Assembly (NCBI RefSeq): GCF_025244905.1
Contig: NZ_CP104285.1
Location: forward strand, 2,542,001-2,606,000
Length of the DNA stretch: 64,000 bases
Direction: 5' to 3'
Source: Enterobacter mori
Lineage (GTDB): Bacteria; Pseudomonadota; Gammaproteobacteria; Enterobacterales; Enterobacteriaceae
This document shows positions 48,301-58,051 of this stretch, piece by piece. The translations under genes were made by a program, and so were the position numbers. Positions within the stretch are counted from its first letter, which is position 1; the number at the start of each line of letters is the position of its first letter. The notes below the pieces were generated by a model that saw only the letters and a program-made list of their open reading frames with translations, ran no database searches and was not told the DNA's origin.

Positions 48301-51300
48301 TTTACGCTCTCCTGTACCTGGTCATTACCTTCGCCGTCTAACCAGTTAATATTCTTCATCTTACGTACCACCACGAACTCATCGCGGTTAGATCCTACGG
48401 TGCCGTAGTAGTTAAAGCCGTAGGCCAGTTGCGCATAGCCACCGATCATGTGGGTCGGCTTCGGCGTAATACGGGTGACCGAGTTATGAATACCGCCGCG
48501 CTGCTCGGTGATTTCTGAGCCAGGTATGTTCACGATACGTTCCTGCGCGTGGTACATCATGGTCATCCCCGCAGGCACTCGCTGGCTAACCACTGCGCGA
48601 GCGGTCAATGAACCGTTGCTGTTGAAGACTTCGATCCAGTCGTTATCCACAATGCCCAGATCTTTGGCATCCGCTTCGCTCATCCAGACAATCGGACCGC
48701 CGCGACCCAGCGTCAGCATCAGCAGGTTGTCGCTGTAGGTGGAGTGGATCCCCCACTTCTGGTGCGGCGTCAGGAAGTTCAGCGCTTTCTCAGGGTTACC
48801 GTTGGACTTCTCGCCCATCACCGCTTTCACCGAACGGGTGTCGATTGGCGGACGGTAAACCAGCAGGCTCTCACCGAAATCACGCATCCACTGGTGATCC
48901 TGATACAGAGACTGACGGCCGGTCAGGGTACGCCATGGGATCAGCTCGTGAACGTTGGTGTAGCCCGCGTTATAGGAGACGTGCTCATCTTCCAGACCAG
49001 ACCAGGTCGGGCTGGAGATAATTTTGCGCGGCTGGGCCTGAATATCGCGGAAGCGGATTTTCTCGTCTTCTTTGTTCAGGGCCAGATGCTTGTGGTCGCG
49101 ACCGGTGATTTTACTCAGCGCTTCCCAGGCTTTTACTGCGACCTGGCCGTTGGTTTCCGGTGCCAGGGTCAGGATCATCTCTGCGGCATCAATCGCCGTG
49201 TTCAGCATTGGCTGGCCTTTCGCCGGGCCGTCTGCTTTGGTGTAATTGAGCTTACGCAGCAGGTCCATTTCGCTCTGGGTGTTCCAGGCGATCCCTTTCC
49301 CGCCGTTGCCGATTTTCTCCATCAGCGGGCCGATAGAGGTAAAGCGTTCGTAGGTCGCCGGGTAGTCACGTTCTACCGGAATGATGTGCGGCGCCGTCAC
49401 ACCCGGGATCAGATCGCACTCACCTTTTTTCCAGTCCTTGACGTCCAGTGGCTGCGCCAGTTCGGCAGCGGAGTCGTGCTGGATTGGCAGCGTCACCACG
49501 TCGGTTTCTTTACCCAGGTGCCCCACGCAGACTTCAGAGAATTTCTCGGCGATGCCTTTGTAGATTTCCCAGTCGCTTTTGGATTCCCACGCCGGGTCAA
49601 CGGCAGCAGACAATGGATGAATAAACGGATGCATATCCGAGGTATTCATGTCATCTTTTTCATACCAGGTTGCCGTCGGCAGAACGATATCAGAGTACAG
49701 GCAGGTGCTCGACAGACGGAAATCCAGCGTCACCACCAGATCCAGCTTGCCGTCCAGACCGTTATCTTTCCATTCAACTTCTTCAGGCTTCACGCCGCCC
49801 TGCTTGCCGAGATCTTTGCCCTGAATACCGTGTTCCGTACCGAGCAGATACTTCAGCATGAACTCGTGACCTTTACCGGATGAACCCAGCAGGTTTGAGC
49901 GCCAGATGAACAGGTTGCGCGGATGGTTTTTACCGTTTTCTGGCTGTTCCGCCGCAAAGCGAATCGAACCTTCCTTCAGCGACTTAACGGTGTAGTCCAC
50001 CGGGGTCATGCCTGCCTTCTTCGCCGCTTCCGCAATGCGCAGCGGGTTGGTGCCCAGCTGCGGAGCCGACGGCAGCCAGCCCATACGTTCCGCACGCACG
50101 TTGAAGTCAATCAGGTGACCGCTGTAGCGGGATTTATCCGCCATTGGCGACAGCAGTTCATCTGCGGTAACCGTCTCGTAGCGCCACTGGCTGGAGTGGT
50201 TATAGAAGTAGGAGGTGCTGTTCATGTGGCGTGCCGGACGCTGCCAGTCGAGGGCAAACGCCAGCGGCTGCCAGCCGGTCTGCGGACGCAGTTTTTCCTG
50301 GCCAACATAGTGCGCCCAGCCGCCGCCGCTCTGCCCCACGCAGCCGCAGAAAATCAGCATGTTAATCAGGCCGCGGTAGTTCATATCGAGGTGATACCAG
50401 TGGTTCAGACCGGCACCGACGATGATCATGGAACGACCGTGAGTCTTGTCAGCGTTTTCCGCGAACTCACGCGCGATGCGGGTGATCTGCGCGCGCGGCA
50501 CGCCGGTGATCTGCTCCGCCCAGGCCGGGGTGTACGCTTTCACGTCGTCATAGCTGGTTGCGCAGTTTTCGTCGTTCAGACCGCGCTCAAGGCCGTAGTT
50601 CGCCATGGTGAGATCGTAAACGGTGGTGACGAGCGCCGTTGAACCATCGGCGAGCTGTAGACGCTTCACCGGCAGTTTGTGCATCAGAACGTTATTCAGT
50701 TCAACCTTGTTGAAATGCTCGGTACCTTCGCCGCCGAAGTACGGGAAGCCGACGTCTGCGATCTCATCCTGGCTGCCCAGCATGCTCAGGCGCAGTTCGG
50801 TCTCTTCGCCCGTCGTGCCGTTACGCTGCTCCAGGTTCCATTTGCCCTTTTCGCCCCAGCGGAAACCGATAGAGCCGTTTGGCGCAATCAGTTCGCCATT
50901 GCTGTTGCAGGCAACGGTTTTCCACTCAGGATTATTCTCCTGGCCCAGAGCATCCACCAGGTCAGCGGCGCGCAGCATGCGGCCCGCAGCATAGTAGCCA
51001 TCACGCTCTTCGAGCATGACCAGCATCGGGAAATCGGTGTAGCGACGCACGTAGTCAGTGAAGTACTGGCTTGGTTTATCCAGGTGGAACTCGCGCAGCA
51101 TGACGTGGCCCATCGCCAGCGCCATCGCCGCATCGGTGCCCTGCTTAGGTGCCAGCCACAGGTCGCACAGCTTGGCTATTTCCGCATAGTCAGGGGTAAT
51201 CGCAACGGTTTTAGTGCCTTTGTAACGCACTTCGGTAAAGAAGTGGGCATCCGGGGTACGGGTCTGCGGAACGTTAGAGCCCCAGGCCAGAATGTAGCTG

Positions 51301-52040
51301 GAGTTATACCAGTCGGCGGACTCCGGCACGTCGGTCTGCTCGCCCCAGGTCTGTGGGGACGCAGGCGGCAGGTCGCAGTACCAGTCATAGAAGCTCAGGC
51401 AGGTCCCGCCAATCAGGGAGAGATAGCGCGCGCCAGATGCGTAGGAGACCATCGACATCGCCGGGATTGGCGAGAAGCCCGCCACGCGGTCCGGGCCGTA
51501 GGTTTTGACGGTGTAGACGTTAGACGCCGCAATCAGTTCGTTCACTTCTTTCCAGGAGGAGCGAACGAAACCACCGCGCCCGCGAGCCTGCTTGAAGCTT
51601 TTCGCTTTGTCGGCATCTTCAATGATGGATGCCCATGCATCAACCGGATCGCTGTGCTGGACTTTCGCTTCACGCCACATTTTCATCAGGCGCTTACGCA
51701 TCAGAGGGTATTTCAGGCGGTTAGCGCTGTAGAGATACCAGGAGTAGCTTGCGCCACGCGGACAGCCGCGCGGTTCATGATTCGGCAGGTCTGGACGCGT
51801 GCGCGGGTAGTCGGTTTGCTGGACTTCCCAGGTCACCAGACCATTCTTGACGAAAATCTTCCAGCTGCACGAACCCGTGCAGTTGACGCCGTGGGTAGAA
51901 CGGACCACTTTGTCATGCTGCCAGCGCTGGCGATAGCCATCTTCCCAGTCGCGGTTGGTCTCCAGAAGCTGACCGTGCCCATCGGCAAACGTCTCGCCCT
52001 TCTGCTTGAAGTAGCGAAACCGGTCTAAAAATTTGCTCAT
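48297..52040 (-). CDS. narG: Respiratory nitrate reductase A alpha subunit
   Basis: 1247-residue catalytic subunit with the Mo-bis-MGD cofactor; reduces nitrate to nitrite on the cytoplasmic face. Near residue 49 HGVNCTGSCSW supplies the His and Cys ligands of the FS0 cluster, with a further Cys in PRGCPRGASYSW. The Mo ligand Asp is in SFYDWYCDLPPASPQ, near residue 222. The N-terminus MSKFLDRFRYFKQKGE is a remnant twin-arginine-like signal used for NarJ binding. It is preceded by an FNR site and, further up, narK. Confidence 0.98.
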   Translation of the reverse strand: MSKFLDRFRYFKQKGETFADGHGQLLETNRDWEDGYRQRWQHDKVVRSTHGVNCTGSCSWKIFVKNGLVTWEVQQTDYPRTRPDLPNHEPRGCPRGASYSWYLYSANRLKYPLMRKRLMKMWREAKVQHSDPVDAWASIIEDADKAKSFKQARGRGGFVRSSWKEVNELIAASNVYTVKTYGPDRVAGFSPIPAMSMVSYASGARYLSLIGGTCLSFYDWYCDLPPASPQTWGEQTDVPESADWYNSSYILAWGSNVPQTRTPDAHFFTEVRYKGTKTVAITPDYAEIAKLCDLWLAPKQGTDAAMALAMGHVMLREFHLDKPSQYFTDYVRRYTDFPMLVMLEERDGYYAAGRMLRAADLVDALGQENNPEWKTVACNSNGELIAPNGSIGFRWGEKGKWNLEQRNGTTGEETELRLSMLGSQDEIADVGFPYFGGEGTEHFNKVELNNVLMHKLPVKRLQLADGSTALVTTVYDLTMANYGLERGLNDENCATSYDDVKAYTPAWAEQITGVPRAQITRIAREFAENADKTHGRSMIIVGAGLNHWYHLDMNYRGLINMLIFCGCVGQSGGGWAHYVGQEKLRPQTGWQPLAFALDWQRPARHMNSTSYFYNHSSQWRYETVTADELLSPMADKSRYSGHLIDFNVRAERMGWLPSAPQLGTNPLRIAEAAKKAGMTPVDYTVKSLKEGSIRFAAEQPENGKNHPRNLFIWRSNLLGSSGKGHEFMLKYLLGTEHGIQGKDLGKQGGVKPEEVEWKDNGLDGKLDLVVTLDFRLSSTCLYSDIVLPTATWYEKDDMNTSDMHPFIHPLSAAVDPAWESKSDWEIYKGIAEKFSEVCVGHLGKETDVVTLPIQHDSAAELAQPLDVKDWKKGECDLIPGVTAPHIIPVERDYPATYERFTSIGPLMEKIGNGGKGIAWNTQSEMDLLRKLNYTKADGPAKGQPMLNTAIDAAEMILTLAPETNGQVAVKAWEALSKITGRDHKHLALNKEDEKIRFRDIQAQPRKIISSPTWSGLEDEHVSYNAGYTNVHELIPWRTLTGRQSLYQDHQWMRDFGESLLVYRPPIDTRSVKAVMGEKSNGNPEKALNFLTPHQKWGIHSTYSDNLLMLTLGRGGPIVWMSEADAKDLGIVDNDWIEVFNSNGSLTARAVVSQRVPAGMTMMYHAQERIVNIPGSEITEQRGGIHNSVTRITPKPTHMIGGYAQLAYGFNYYGTVGSNRDEFVVVRKMKNINWLDGEGNDQVQESVK

Positions 52041-52378
52041 CGGGTATCTCCTGTGTGGAGCCTGTGGCTCTCTAAATCGACATTGCTGATTTGCTGCGAA
52101 GGTAACGCTCTGAAAGCGGAGGAGAATTGATAACGATCAAGGCTGGCGGGGTATGTGAAGGTGGGGGTTACATCAAATACCACCAAAGCGGTATAAATGT
52201 AAATTTCTCATCACTATGATTAATATAGATATTTTATATTTATCGTACAAAAAGCAGGGCTAAATTTAACATATCAGGTATTAAGGGGTAGACCCCGCTG
52301 GAAAGCGATGGCGATCACAGTGTTACCTGCAGGCTGCCGATGTAAACGGCATCAGTATGTTGTAACTATTTTCAGTGT
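52041..52378 (-). promoter_or_regulatory. narG control region with FNR and NarL sites
   Basis: TTGATAACGATCAA (52127-52140) is a perfect FNR palindrome. If it sits at -41.5, as in E. coli, transcription starts near 52092. An AGGGGTA (52284-52290; TACCCCT on the other strand) would then lie near -195, where the key NarL site of E. coli narG is found. Between them is AT-rich DNA (about 52200-52250) where an IHF bend would fit. The positions are read directly; the start site is inferred. Confidence 0.8.
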
Positions 52379-52404
52379 AAAAAAAACGCGGCCCGAAGGC
52401 CGCG
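52379..52404 (-). terminator. narK terminator
   Basis: CGCGGCC / GGCCGCG stem with a UUCG-type tetraloop on the minus strand and eight T residues after it. Confidence 0.93.
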
Positions 52405-52421
52405 CAAACGGATAATCACAC

Positions 52422-53819
52422 TTACTTATTTTTCTTGGTATTACGGCCATATACCAGCCACGTAATCACAACGCAGGCGATATAGAAGACGAGGAATACT
52501 TTCATGGCCCCTGCCGGAGAGCCGGTCAGGTCCAGTGAGATACCGAACGCTTTCGGGATGAAGAAGCCACCAATTGCGCCAATCGCAGAGATAAAGCCCA
52601 GTGCAGCAGCGGTGTCGGTCGCCGCTTCACGCATGGCCTGCTCTTCGGTGCCGCCCTGCGCTTTTACGCGATCCATGGTCAGCTTACGGAAGATGACGGA
52701 GATCATCTGGAACGTGGAGGCACTTCCCAGCCCGGCCGTCAGGAACAGCACCATAAACACGCTGAAGAAGGCGATAAAGTTGCCGCCCTGCCCGTTAGCT
52801 GGCAGCGTCAGGAACAGCAGCGCGCAGAAGATTGCCATCACCATGAAGTTCACCAGCGTCACGCGCGTCCCGCCCAGACGGTCGGAGATCATCCCGCCAA
52901 GAGAACGTGCCAGCGCGCCAACAAATGGACCAAAGAAGGCAAACTGCAGGATCTGCACGTCCGGGAACTGGGTTTTTGACAGCATGGCGAAACCCGCAGA
53001 GAACCCGATAAACGAGCCGAACGTTGCCAGATACAACAGCGCCATAACCCAAAGGTGACCGCGTTTCAGGACCGGTAACTGTTCGCTCAGAGACGCCTTC
53101 GACGCGGACAAATCGTTCATAAAGAACCAGGCCGCCAGCGTGAAGACCACCAGGAACGGCACCCAAATCCAGGCCGCGTTCTGCAGGAACAGAGAAGAAC
53201 CATCCGGCTGGGTCACACCGCCGCCGCCAAAGGCCGCAAAGATGGAAACCGAAATCGCCAGCGGGGCAATCAGCTGCATCACGCTCACGCCCATGTTCCC
53301 CAGACCACCGTTAATCCCCAGCGCACCACCCTGCTTCGCTTTTGGGAAGAAGAAGCTGATGTTCGCCATGCTGGAGGCAAAGTTTGCGCCAGCAAAGCCG
53401 CACAGCAGAGAGATGATCACAAACACGCTAAACGGCGTGGAGGTATCCTGCACCGCAAAACCGAGCCACACGCACGGCACGATCATGATGCCGGTACTGA
53501 AAGCCGTCCAGCGGCGTCCGCCAAACACCGGCACCATAAACGCATAAGGCACACGCAGCAACGCACCGGACAGGGACGGCAGCGCGGTCAACATAAACAG
53601 CTGATCGGTCGTAAAGGTAAAACCGACCTTTGGCAGATTTACCGCAACTGCACTAAACAACATCCATACGCAAAACGCTAACAGCAGGCACGGAACGGAA
53701 ATCCATAGATTACGACTTGCTACACGATGGCCGCGCTGTTGCCAGAACGCCGGATCCTCTGGTCGCCAGTCTGTAATAACGGCACCATTTTCCCTTTCGG
53801 GAGCGGATGAGTGACTCAT
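52422..53819 (-). CDS. narK: Nitrate/nitrite antiporter NarK
   Basis: 465-residue MFS transporter with 12 helices that brings nitrate in and takes nitrite out. The two nitrate signature motifs are visible: GFAGANFASSMANISFFFPK and GFISAIGAIGGFFIPKAFG. ATG 53819 is chosen for the upstream AGAGG and for the E. coli N-terminus MSHSSAPER; GTG 53825 is in frame. It has its own terminator before narG. Confidence 0.97.
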   Translation of the reverse strand: MSHSSAPERENGAVITDWRPEDPAFWQQRGHRVASRNLWISVPCLLLAFCVWMLFSAVAVNLPKVGFTFTTDQLFMLTALPSLSGALLRVPYAFMVPVFGGRRWTAFSTGIMIVPCVWLGFAVQDTSTPFSVFVIISLLCGFAGANFASSMANISFFFPKAKQGGALGINGGLGNMGVSVMQLIAPLAISVSIFAAFGGGGVTQPDGSSLFLQNAAWIWVPFLVVFTLAAWFFMNDLSASKASLSEQLPVLKRGHLWVMALLYLATFGSFIGFSAGFAMLSKTQFPDVQILQFAFFGPFVGALARSLGGMISDRLGGTRVTLVNFMVMAIFCALLFLTLPANGQGGNFIAFFSVFMVLFLTAGLGSASTFQMISVIFRKLTMDRVKAQGGTEEQAMREAATDTAAALGFISAIGAIGGFFIPKAFGISLDLTGSPAGAMKVFLVFYIACVVITWLVYGRNTKKNK

Positions 53820-54128
53820 AGACACCTCTGATTCTCGAATGATGCTGCAAACATTAGGGTTTTAGGGCGGCGGTAAGTTGATATAAATCAAAGGAAAAGT
53901 GCGGGGTTTTGTGGCGAAAAAAAGGTCATTACTCTTAGTGAGTAGAAGAAAGCGGTAAAAAAGATGTGGTTTTTCACGGTGCTGAGCCATCCTGGCTACC
54001 CCCTCCCCCTCATCGTTACCCCTCTGGCAATTTAGAGGTAATCCTTTATTGGTATGGGTATACTCCAGGGTATGCACCAGAATAACGCCATTCCTGCAGT
54101 CAGGTCACGTCAGGAGCCCGGCAACACC
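53820..54128. promoter_or_regulatory. narK-narX divergent control region
   Basis: 309 bp. TTGATATAAATCAA (53878-53891) is a perfect FNR palindrome close to narK. NarL-type heptamers (TACYNMT) are TACCCCT (54017-54023), AGAGGTA (54034-54040, minus) and ATGGGTA (54054-54060, minus). These fit anaerobic, nitrate-activated narK and modest nitrate control of narX. No gene is seen; the in-frame extension of narX from 54054 has no ribosome binding site. Confidence 0.75.
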
Positions 54129-55925
54129 ATGTTAAAAAGATGTCTATCCCCGCTGACGCTGGTTAACCAACTGGCGCTTATTGTCTTGCTGTCCACCGCG
54201 ATCGGTGTAACCGGCATGGCGATTTCCGGCTGGCTGGTCCAGGGCGTACAGGGTAATGCGCATGCCATTAACGAGGCAGGCTCGCTACGCATGCAGAGTT
54301 ATCGTCTGCTGGCCTCGGTGCCCTTAACGCAGGACGACCAGAAGCTGATCGACGATATGGAGCATACGGCTTTCAGCCCCGAACTGGAAAGTGCCGCAAT
54401 TCGCGCTGGTCAGAAATCCCAGCTCAAGGCCCTTCAGGGCTACTGGCACACGCAGTTGGAGCCAGGCTTGAAGCAGGCGAAAAGCCCTGACGCCGTCGCG
54501 CGCGACGTTGCCGGTTTCGTCTCACGCATTGATACGCTGGTCTCCTCTTTCGATCAAACCACCGAATTACGCATTGACCGGGTGGTTATGATCCACCGGG
54601 TGATGGCGCTGTTTATGGGGCTGTTGCTGATTTTCACCATCGTCTGGCTGCGCGCGCGGCTGCTGAATCCCTGGAAACAGCTGCTGGCAATGGCACGCGC
54701 CGTAACGAACAGAGATTTTACCCAGCGCACGCATATTAGTGGGCGTAACGAGATGGCGATGCTCGGCCAGGCGCTCAACACCATGTCGGAAGAGCTGTCT
54801 GAAAGCTACGCTGTACTGGAACAACGGGTTCAGGAAAAAACCGCCGGACTCGAACAGAAAAACGAAATTCTCTCTTTCCTGTGGCAGGCCAACCGCCGTT
54901 TGCATATGCAGGTACCGCTGTGCGAGCGCCTCTCGCCGGTACTGAACGGTTTGCAAAACCTGACGCTGCTGCACGATCTGGAGCTGCGGGTCTACGACGT
55001 TGAAGACGAAGAAAATCATCAGGAATTTACCTGTCAGTCTGACATGTCCTGCGATGATAAAGGCTGTCACCTTTGCCCGCGGGGGATACCATCGCTAACG
55101 ACGACGGGCACCACGCTGAAATGGCGCCTGATGGACAGCCACACCCAGTACGGCATTCTGCTGGCAACCCTGCCAGCCGGGCGGCATCTCAGTCACGACC
55201 AGCAGCAGCTGGTGGACACACTGGTGGAACAGCTGACGGCCACGCTGGCGCTGGACAGGCATCAGGAAAAGCAGCAGCAGCTGATTGTGATGGAAGAGCG
55301 CGCCACCATTGCGCGGGAGCTGCATGACTCCATCGCCCAATCGCTCTCCTGCATGAAGATGCAGGTCAGCTGCCTGCAGATGCAGGATGCGGAGATGCCG
55401 GAAAGCAATAAACAGCTCCTGAGCCAGATCCGCAACGAGCTGAACACTTCATGGGTTCAGCTTCGTGAACTGTTAACCACTTTCCGACTGCAGCTGACCG
55501 AGCCGGGCCTTCGCCCCGCGCTGGAGTCCAGCTGTCACGAATTTAGCGCCCGACTGGGGTTCCCGGTGAAGCTCGACTACCAGCTTCCGCCGCGTTTTGT
55601 CCCCTCCCATCAGGCTATTCATTTACTGCAGATCGCTCGCGAGGCCCTGAGCAACGTGCTCAAACACGCCAGCGCGACGGCGGTAAAGGTAACCGTCAGC
55701 CAGCACAATAATCAGGTGAAGCTGACGATTCAGGACGACGGCTGCGGCGTGCCGGAAAATGCCGAGAGAACCAACCACTATGGTTTAATTATCATGCGAG
55801 ACCGCGCGCAGAGCCTGCGCGGTGATTGCCAGGTTCGCCGGAGAGACACGGGTGGCACGGAAGTGGTCGTCACCTTTATTCCCGAAAAACCGCTTACAAC
55901 TGCCCAAGGAGAACACCATGACTAA
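54129..55925 (+). CDS. narX: Nitrate/nitrite sensor histidine kinase NarX
   Basis: 598-residue membrane sensor. The first membrane helix (about 15-37) is followed by the periplasmic ligand domain starting with the P-box [18 protein letters not shown] (about 46-63); the second helix (about 155-175) leads to HAMP. A central Cys cluster ([13 protein letters not shown]) precedes the HisKA_3 dimer domain with phosphoacceptor His in [14 protein letters not shown] and the ATPase N and G boxes ([18 protein letters not shown]). ATG 54129 gives the E. coli start [14 protein letters not shown]. It overlaps narL by 8 bp. Confidence 0.97.
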   Translation: MLKRCLSPLTLVNQLALIVLLSTAIGVTGMAISGWLVQGVQGNAHAINEAGSLRMQSYRLLASVPLTQDDQKLIDDMEHTAFSPELESAAIRAGQKSQLKALQGYWHTQLEPGLKQAKSPDAVARDVAGFVSRIDTLVSSFDQTTELRIDRVVMIHRVMALFMGLLLIFTIVWLRARLLNPWKQLLAMARAVTNRDFTQRTHISGRNEMAMLGQALNTMSEELSESYAVLEQRVQEKTAGLEQKNEILSFLWQANRRLHMQVPLCERLSPVLNGLQNLTLLHDLELRVYDVEDEENHQEFTCQSDMSCDDKGCHLCPRGIPSLTTTGTTLKWRLMDSHTQYGILLATLPAGRHLSHDQQQLVDTLVEQLTATLALDRHQEKQQQLIVMEERATIARELHDSIAQSLSCMKMQVSCLQMQDAEMPESNKQLLSQIRNELNTSWVQLRELLTTFRLQLTEPGLRPALESSCHEFSARLGFPVKLDYQLPPRFVPSHQAIHLLQIAREALSNVLKHASATAVKVTVSQHNNQVKLTIQDDGCGVPENAERTNHYGLIIMRDRAQSLRGDCQVRRRDTGGTEVVVTFIPEKPLTTAQGEHHD

Positions 55926-56568
55926 TCAGGAACCGGCATCCATCCTGTTGATCGACGACCATCCCATGCTGCGCACCGGGGTGAAACAGCTTGTCAGCAT
56001 GGCGCCCGATATTACCGTCGTTGGCGAAGCCAGCAACGGTGAGCAGGGTATTGAACTTGCCGAAGCGCTCGATCCTGATTTGATCCTGCTCGATCTCAAC
56101 ATGCCGGGCATGAACGGTCTGGAGACGCTGGACAAACTGCGCGAAAAATCCCTGTCTGGCCGCGTGGTGGTATTTAGCGTGTCGAATCATGAAGAAGACG
56201 TGGTAACGGCGCTGAAGCGCGGCGCGGACGGCTACCTGCTGAAAGATATGGAGCCGGAAGATCTGCTCAAGGCGCTGCAGCAGGCCGCGGCGGGGGAAAT
56301 GGTGCTGAGCGAAGCCTTAACGCCGGTACTGGCCGCCAGCCTGCGCGCCAACCGCGCAACCTCGGACCGTGACGTGAGCCAGCTTACCCCGCGCGAGCGC
56401 GATATTCTGAAGCTGATTGCCCAGGGTCTGCCGAACAAAATGATCGCCCGCCGTCTGGACATCACCGAAAGCACGGTGAAAGTGCACGTGAAGCACATGC
56501 TGAAGAAGATGAAGTTAAAGTCCCGCGTCGAAGCCGCCGTGTGGGTCCATCAGGAACGGATTTTTTAG
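55918..56568 (+). CDS. narL: Nitrate/nitrite response regulator NarL
   Basis: 216-residue response regulator. The receiver domain has acidic Asp13-Asp14, phosphoacceptor Asp59 ([13 protein letters not shown]) and a conserved Lys ([10 protein letters not shown]). The C-terminal LuxR-type helix-turn-helix (about 150-215) contains [20 protein letters not shown]. It activates narG and narK and represses fermentative genes such as adhE in the presence of nitrate. ATG 55918 follows AAGGAG; the gene overlaps narX by 8 bp and ends 1 bp from the convergent ychO stop. Confidence 0.98.
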   Translation: MTNQEPASILLIDDHPMLRTGVKQLVSMAPDITVVGEASNGEQGIELAEALDPDLILLDLNMPGMNGLETLDKLREKSLSGRVVVFSVSNHEEDVVTALKRGADGYLLKDMEPEDLLKALQQAAAGEMVLSEALTPVLAASLRANRATSDRDVSQLTPRERDILKLIAQGLPNKMIARRLDITESTVKVHVKHMLKKMKLKSRVEAAVWVHQERIF

Positions 56569-56569
56569 C

Positions 56570-57976
56570 TTACTCATCCGGCAGCAGCTTCCACCGTGGA
56601 TCGTCGTTGGGTAACGCGATGAGCGGTTGCACCACGGAAAGCGTGATCTCATTGGAAGAGACACGCTGCCCATTTTCATCTTCTACCACTGCCGACAGCC
56701 GCCACTGATTACTGGCCCCGTCATTGCCATTCCAGGCAGGCATAATCACACTCCAGCCATCACTGCTGTTGCTTTTTGCCGGTGATGTCAGGCTCAGGGC
56801 CTGCGTATCGCCCTGCCAGTGGATCTGACGGATCCCATGCTTGCTGCGAATTTGCAGCTTCAGCATTACCGTTTCACCCGGTTTGAGATCCCACGGCGGT
56901 GTCGCCAGATAGACCGACAGGGTTTTGCGCTGGCGGAGCTCCATCACCGGCAGGTTATCCCGCTCTGGCGAGTCATAGCGACTGCCGCGCAGTGAACGCG
57001 TGGCGGAGACTTCGCTGGCAGAGAGTTGTTTCGCGAGCGGCACACCAAAACGATAGTTAAGCTTCAGGCCGAGATTGTTCTGGCTGACCCCGCTCTCCCC
57101 CTGCTTGTGGGCAGCCGTCAGGGTAACCAGCGGCACAGGGGTATAATTTAGCCCCAGATTGACCGCCATCGGGTCGTGGTAGCCGGTACCACTATTGAAC
57201 AGGTCAACGCTATCGCCAAAATATTGCTCAAAGCTGACGCTGGTGTTCAGATGATGAAACCACGGTAACCAGGCTTTGGCGGTGATGTCATATCCGCGAG
57301 CCATGCGCTGCTCCTGAACATCGGAGCTGTCACGCCAGCCGGCGAAAGGCTGGTAGTAATTAGCCGACAGACGCAGATTTTCGCCCCATGCTTCTGCGCC
57401 AAGTCCGGCACGCTGAAGGTTTTCATCCAGCAGGTTGTCGTAAAAGGTGTTGTACCCCAGTAGCCATTTCCCGGCGACCCAGCGCTGACCAATCCCGGCA
57501 TTGCTGACAAGACCGTCCGTCTGTTGCGTCAGGCCAAGCTGGCTCCAGCTCAGATAACGCGTGTTATCATTCCAGGGAATAAACCAGCTCCCGCTGCTGC
57601 CGTTGAATTTTCCTTCATCGTCCACCAGCATATTCACACTGGCATTGCCCCAGGGTGAGAGCCAGGACTCAATCTGCTCGTTCACTTCACCACTCACGAC
57701 ATCACGAACCTGGCCCAGCGCGAACTGCCGCGCCTGCTCACCCGTCGTCAGGCCGTTGTCGGTCATGCTGGCTTCGCCAAAGGCTTTTGCCATCTCAGCC
57801 AGATGTTTTTCACCTTCGCCCGTTGGGGCCGCCATGCCGAGATCCGGCAGATTATCGCCGTTGTTATCAAACGGGTTTTGCGCCTGCTGAATGAAGGAAT
57901 GCGGCGCACCGTAAACGGCTCCAGCCGATATAAGGGGGAGGAAATACAGCAAACGGAGAGAAGGTGAAACAGTCAT
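56570..57976 (-). CDS. ychO: Inverse-autotransporter-like invasin family protein YchO
   Basis: 468-residue intimin/invasin-type outer-membrane protein. A signal peptide (MTVSPSLRLLYFLPLISAGA, then VYGA) is followed by ANPFDNN-type linker, an inverse-autotransporter 12-strand beta domain (LSPWGNASVNM, YNTFYDNLLDENLQRAGLGAE, MARGYD) and a C-terminal Ig-like domain (LKPGETVMLKLQIRSKHGIRQ). Passenger is very short, so adhesion is doubtful. ATG 57976 aligns with E. coli YchO, but no ribosome binding site is evident; GTG 58015 has AAGG upstream and is an alternative. It is convergent with narL and downstream of nasA on the same strand. Confidence 0.9.
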   Translation of the reverse strand: MTVSPSLRLLYFLPLISAGAVYGAPHSFIQQAQNPFDNNGDNLPDLGMAAPTGEGEKHLAEMAKAFGEASMTDNGLTTGEQARQFALGQVRDVVSGEVNEQIESWLSPWGNASVNMLVDDEGKFNGSSGSWFIPWNDNTRYLSWSQLGLTQQTDGLVSNAGIGQRWVAGKWLLGYNTFYDNLLDENLQRAGLGAEAWGENLRLSANYYQPFAGWRDSSDVQEQRMARGYDITAKAWLPWFHHLNTSVSFEQYFGDSVDLFNSGTGYHDPMAVNLGLNYTPVPLVTLTAAHKQGESGVSQNNLGLKLNYRFGVPLAKQLSASEVSATRSLRGSRYDSPERDNLPVMELRQRKTLSVYLATPPWDLKPGETVMLKLQIRSKHGIRQIHWQGDTQALSLTSPAKSNSSDGWSVIMPAWNGNDGASNQWRLSAVVEDENGQRVSSNEITLSVVQPLIALPNDDPRWKLLPDE

Positions 57977-58051
57977 CAATGTCGTAAGTAATACCCGGTG
58001 CTTACGTAGGAACACCAGGTACCTTAGCGTTATTCCTCTTCTTTTGCAGCC

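Noticed and set aside
50679..52028. 449-codon plus-strand frame inside narG
   Set aside because: Antisense of a high-GC3 coding region; narG itself is unambiguous.
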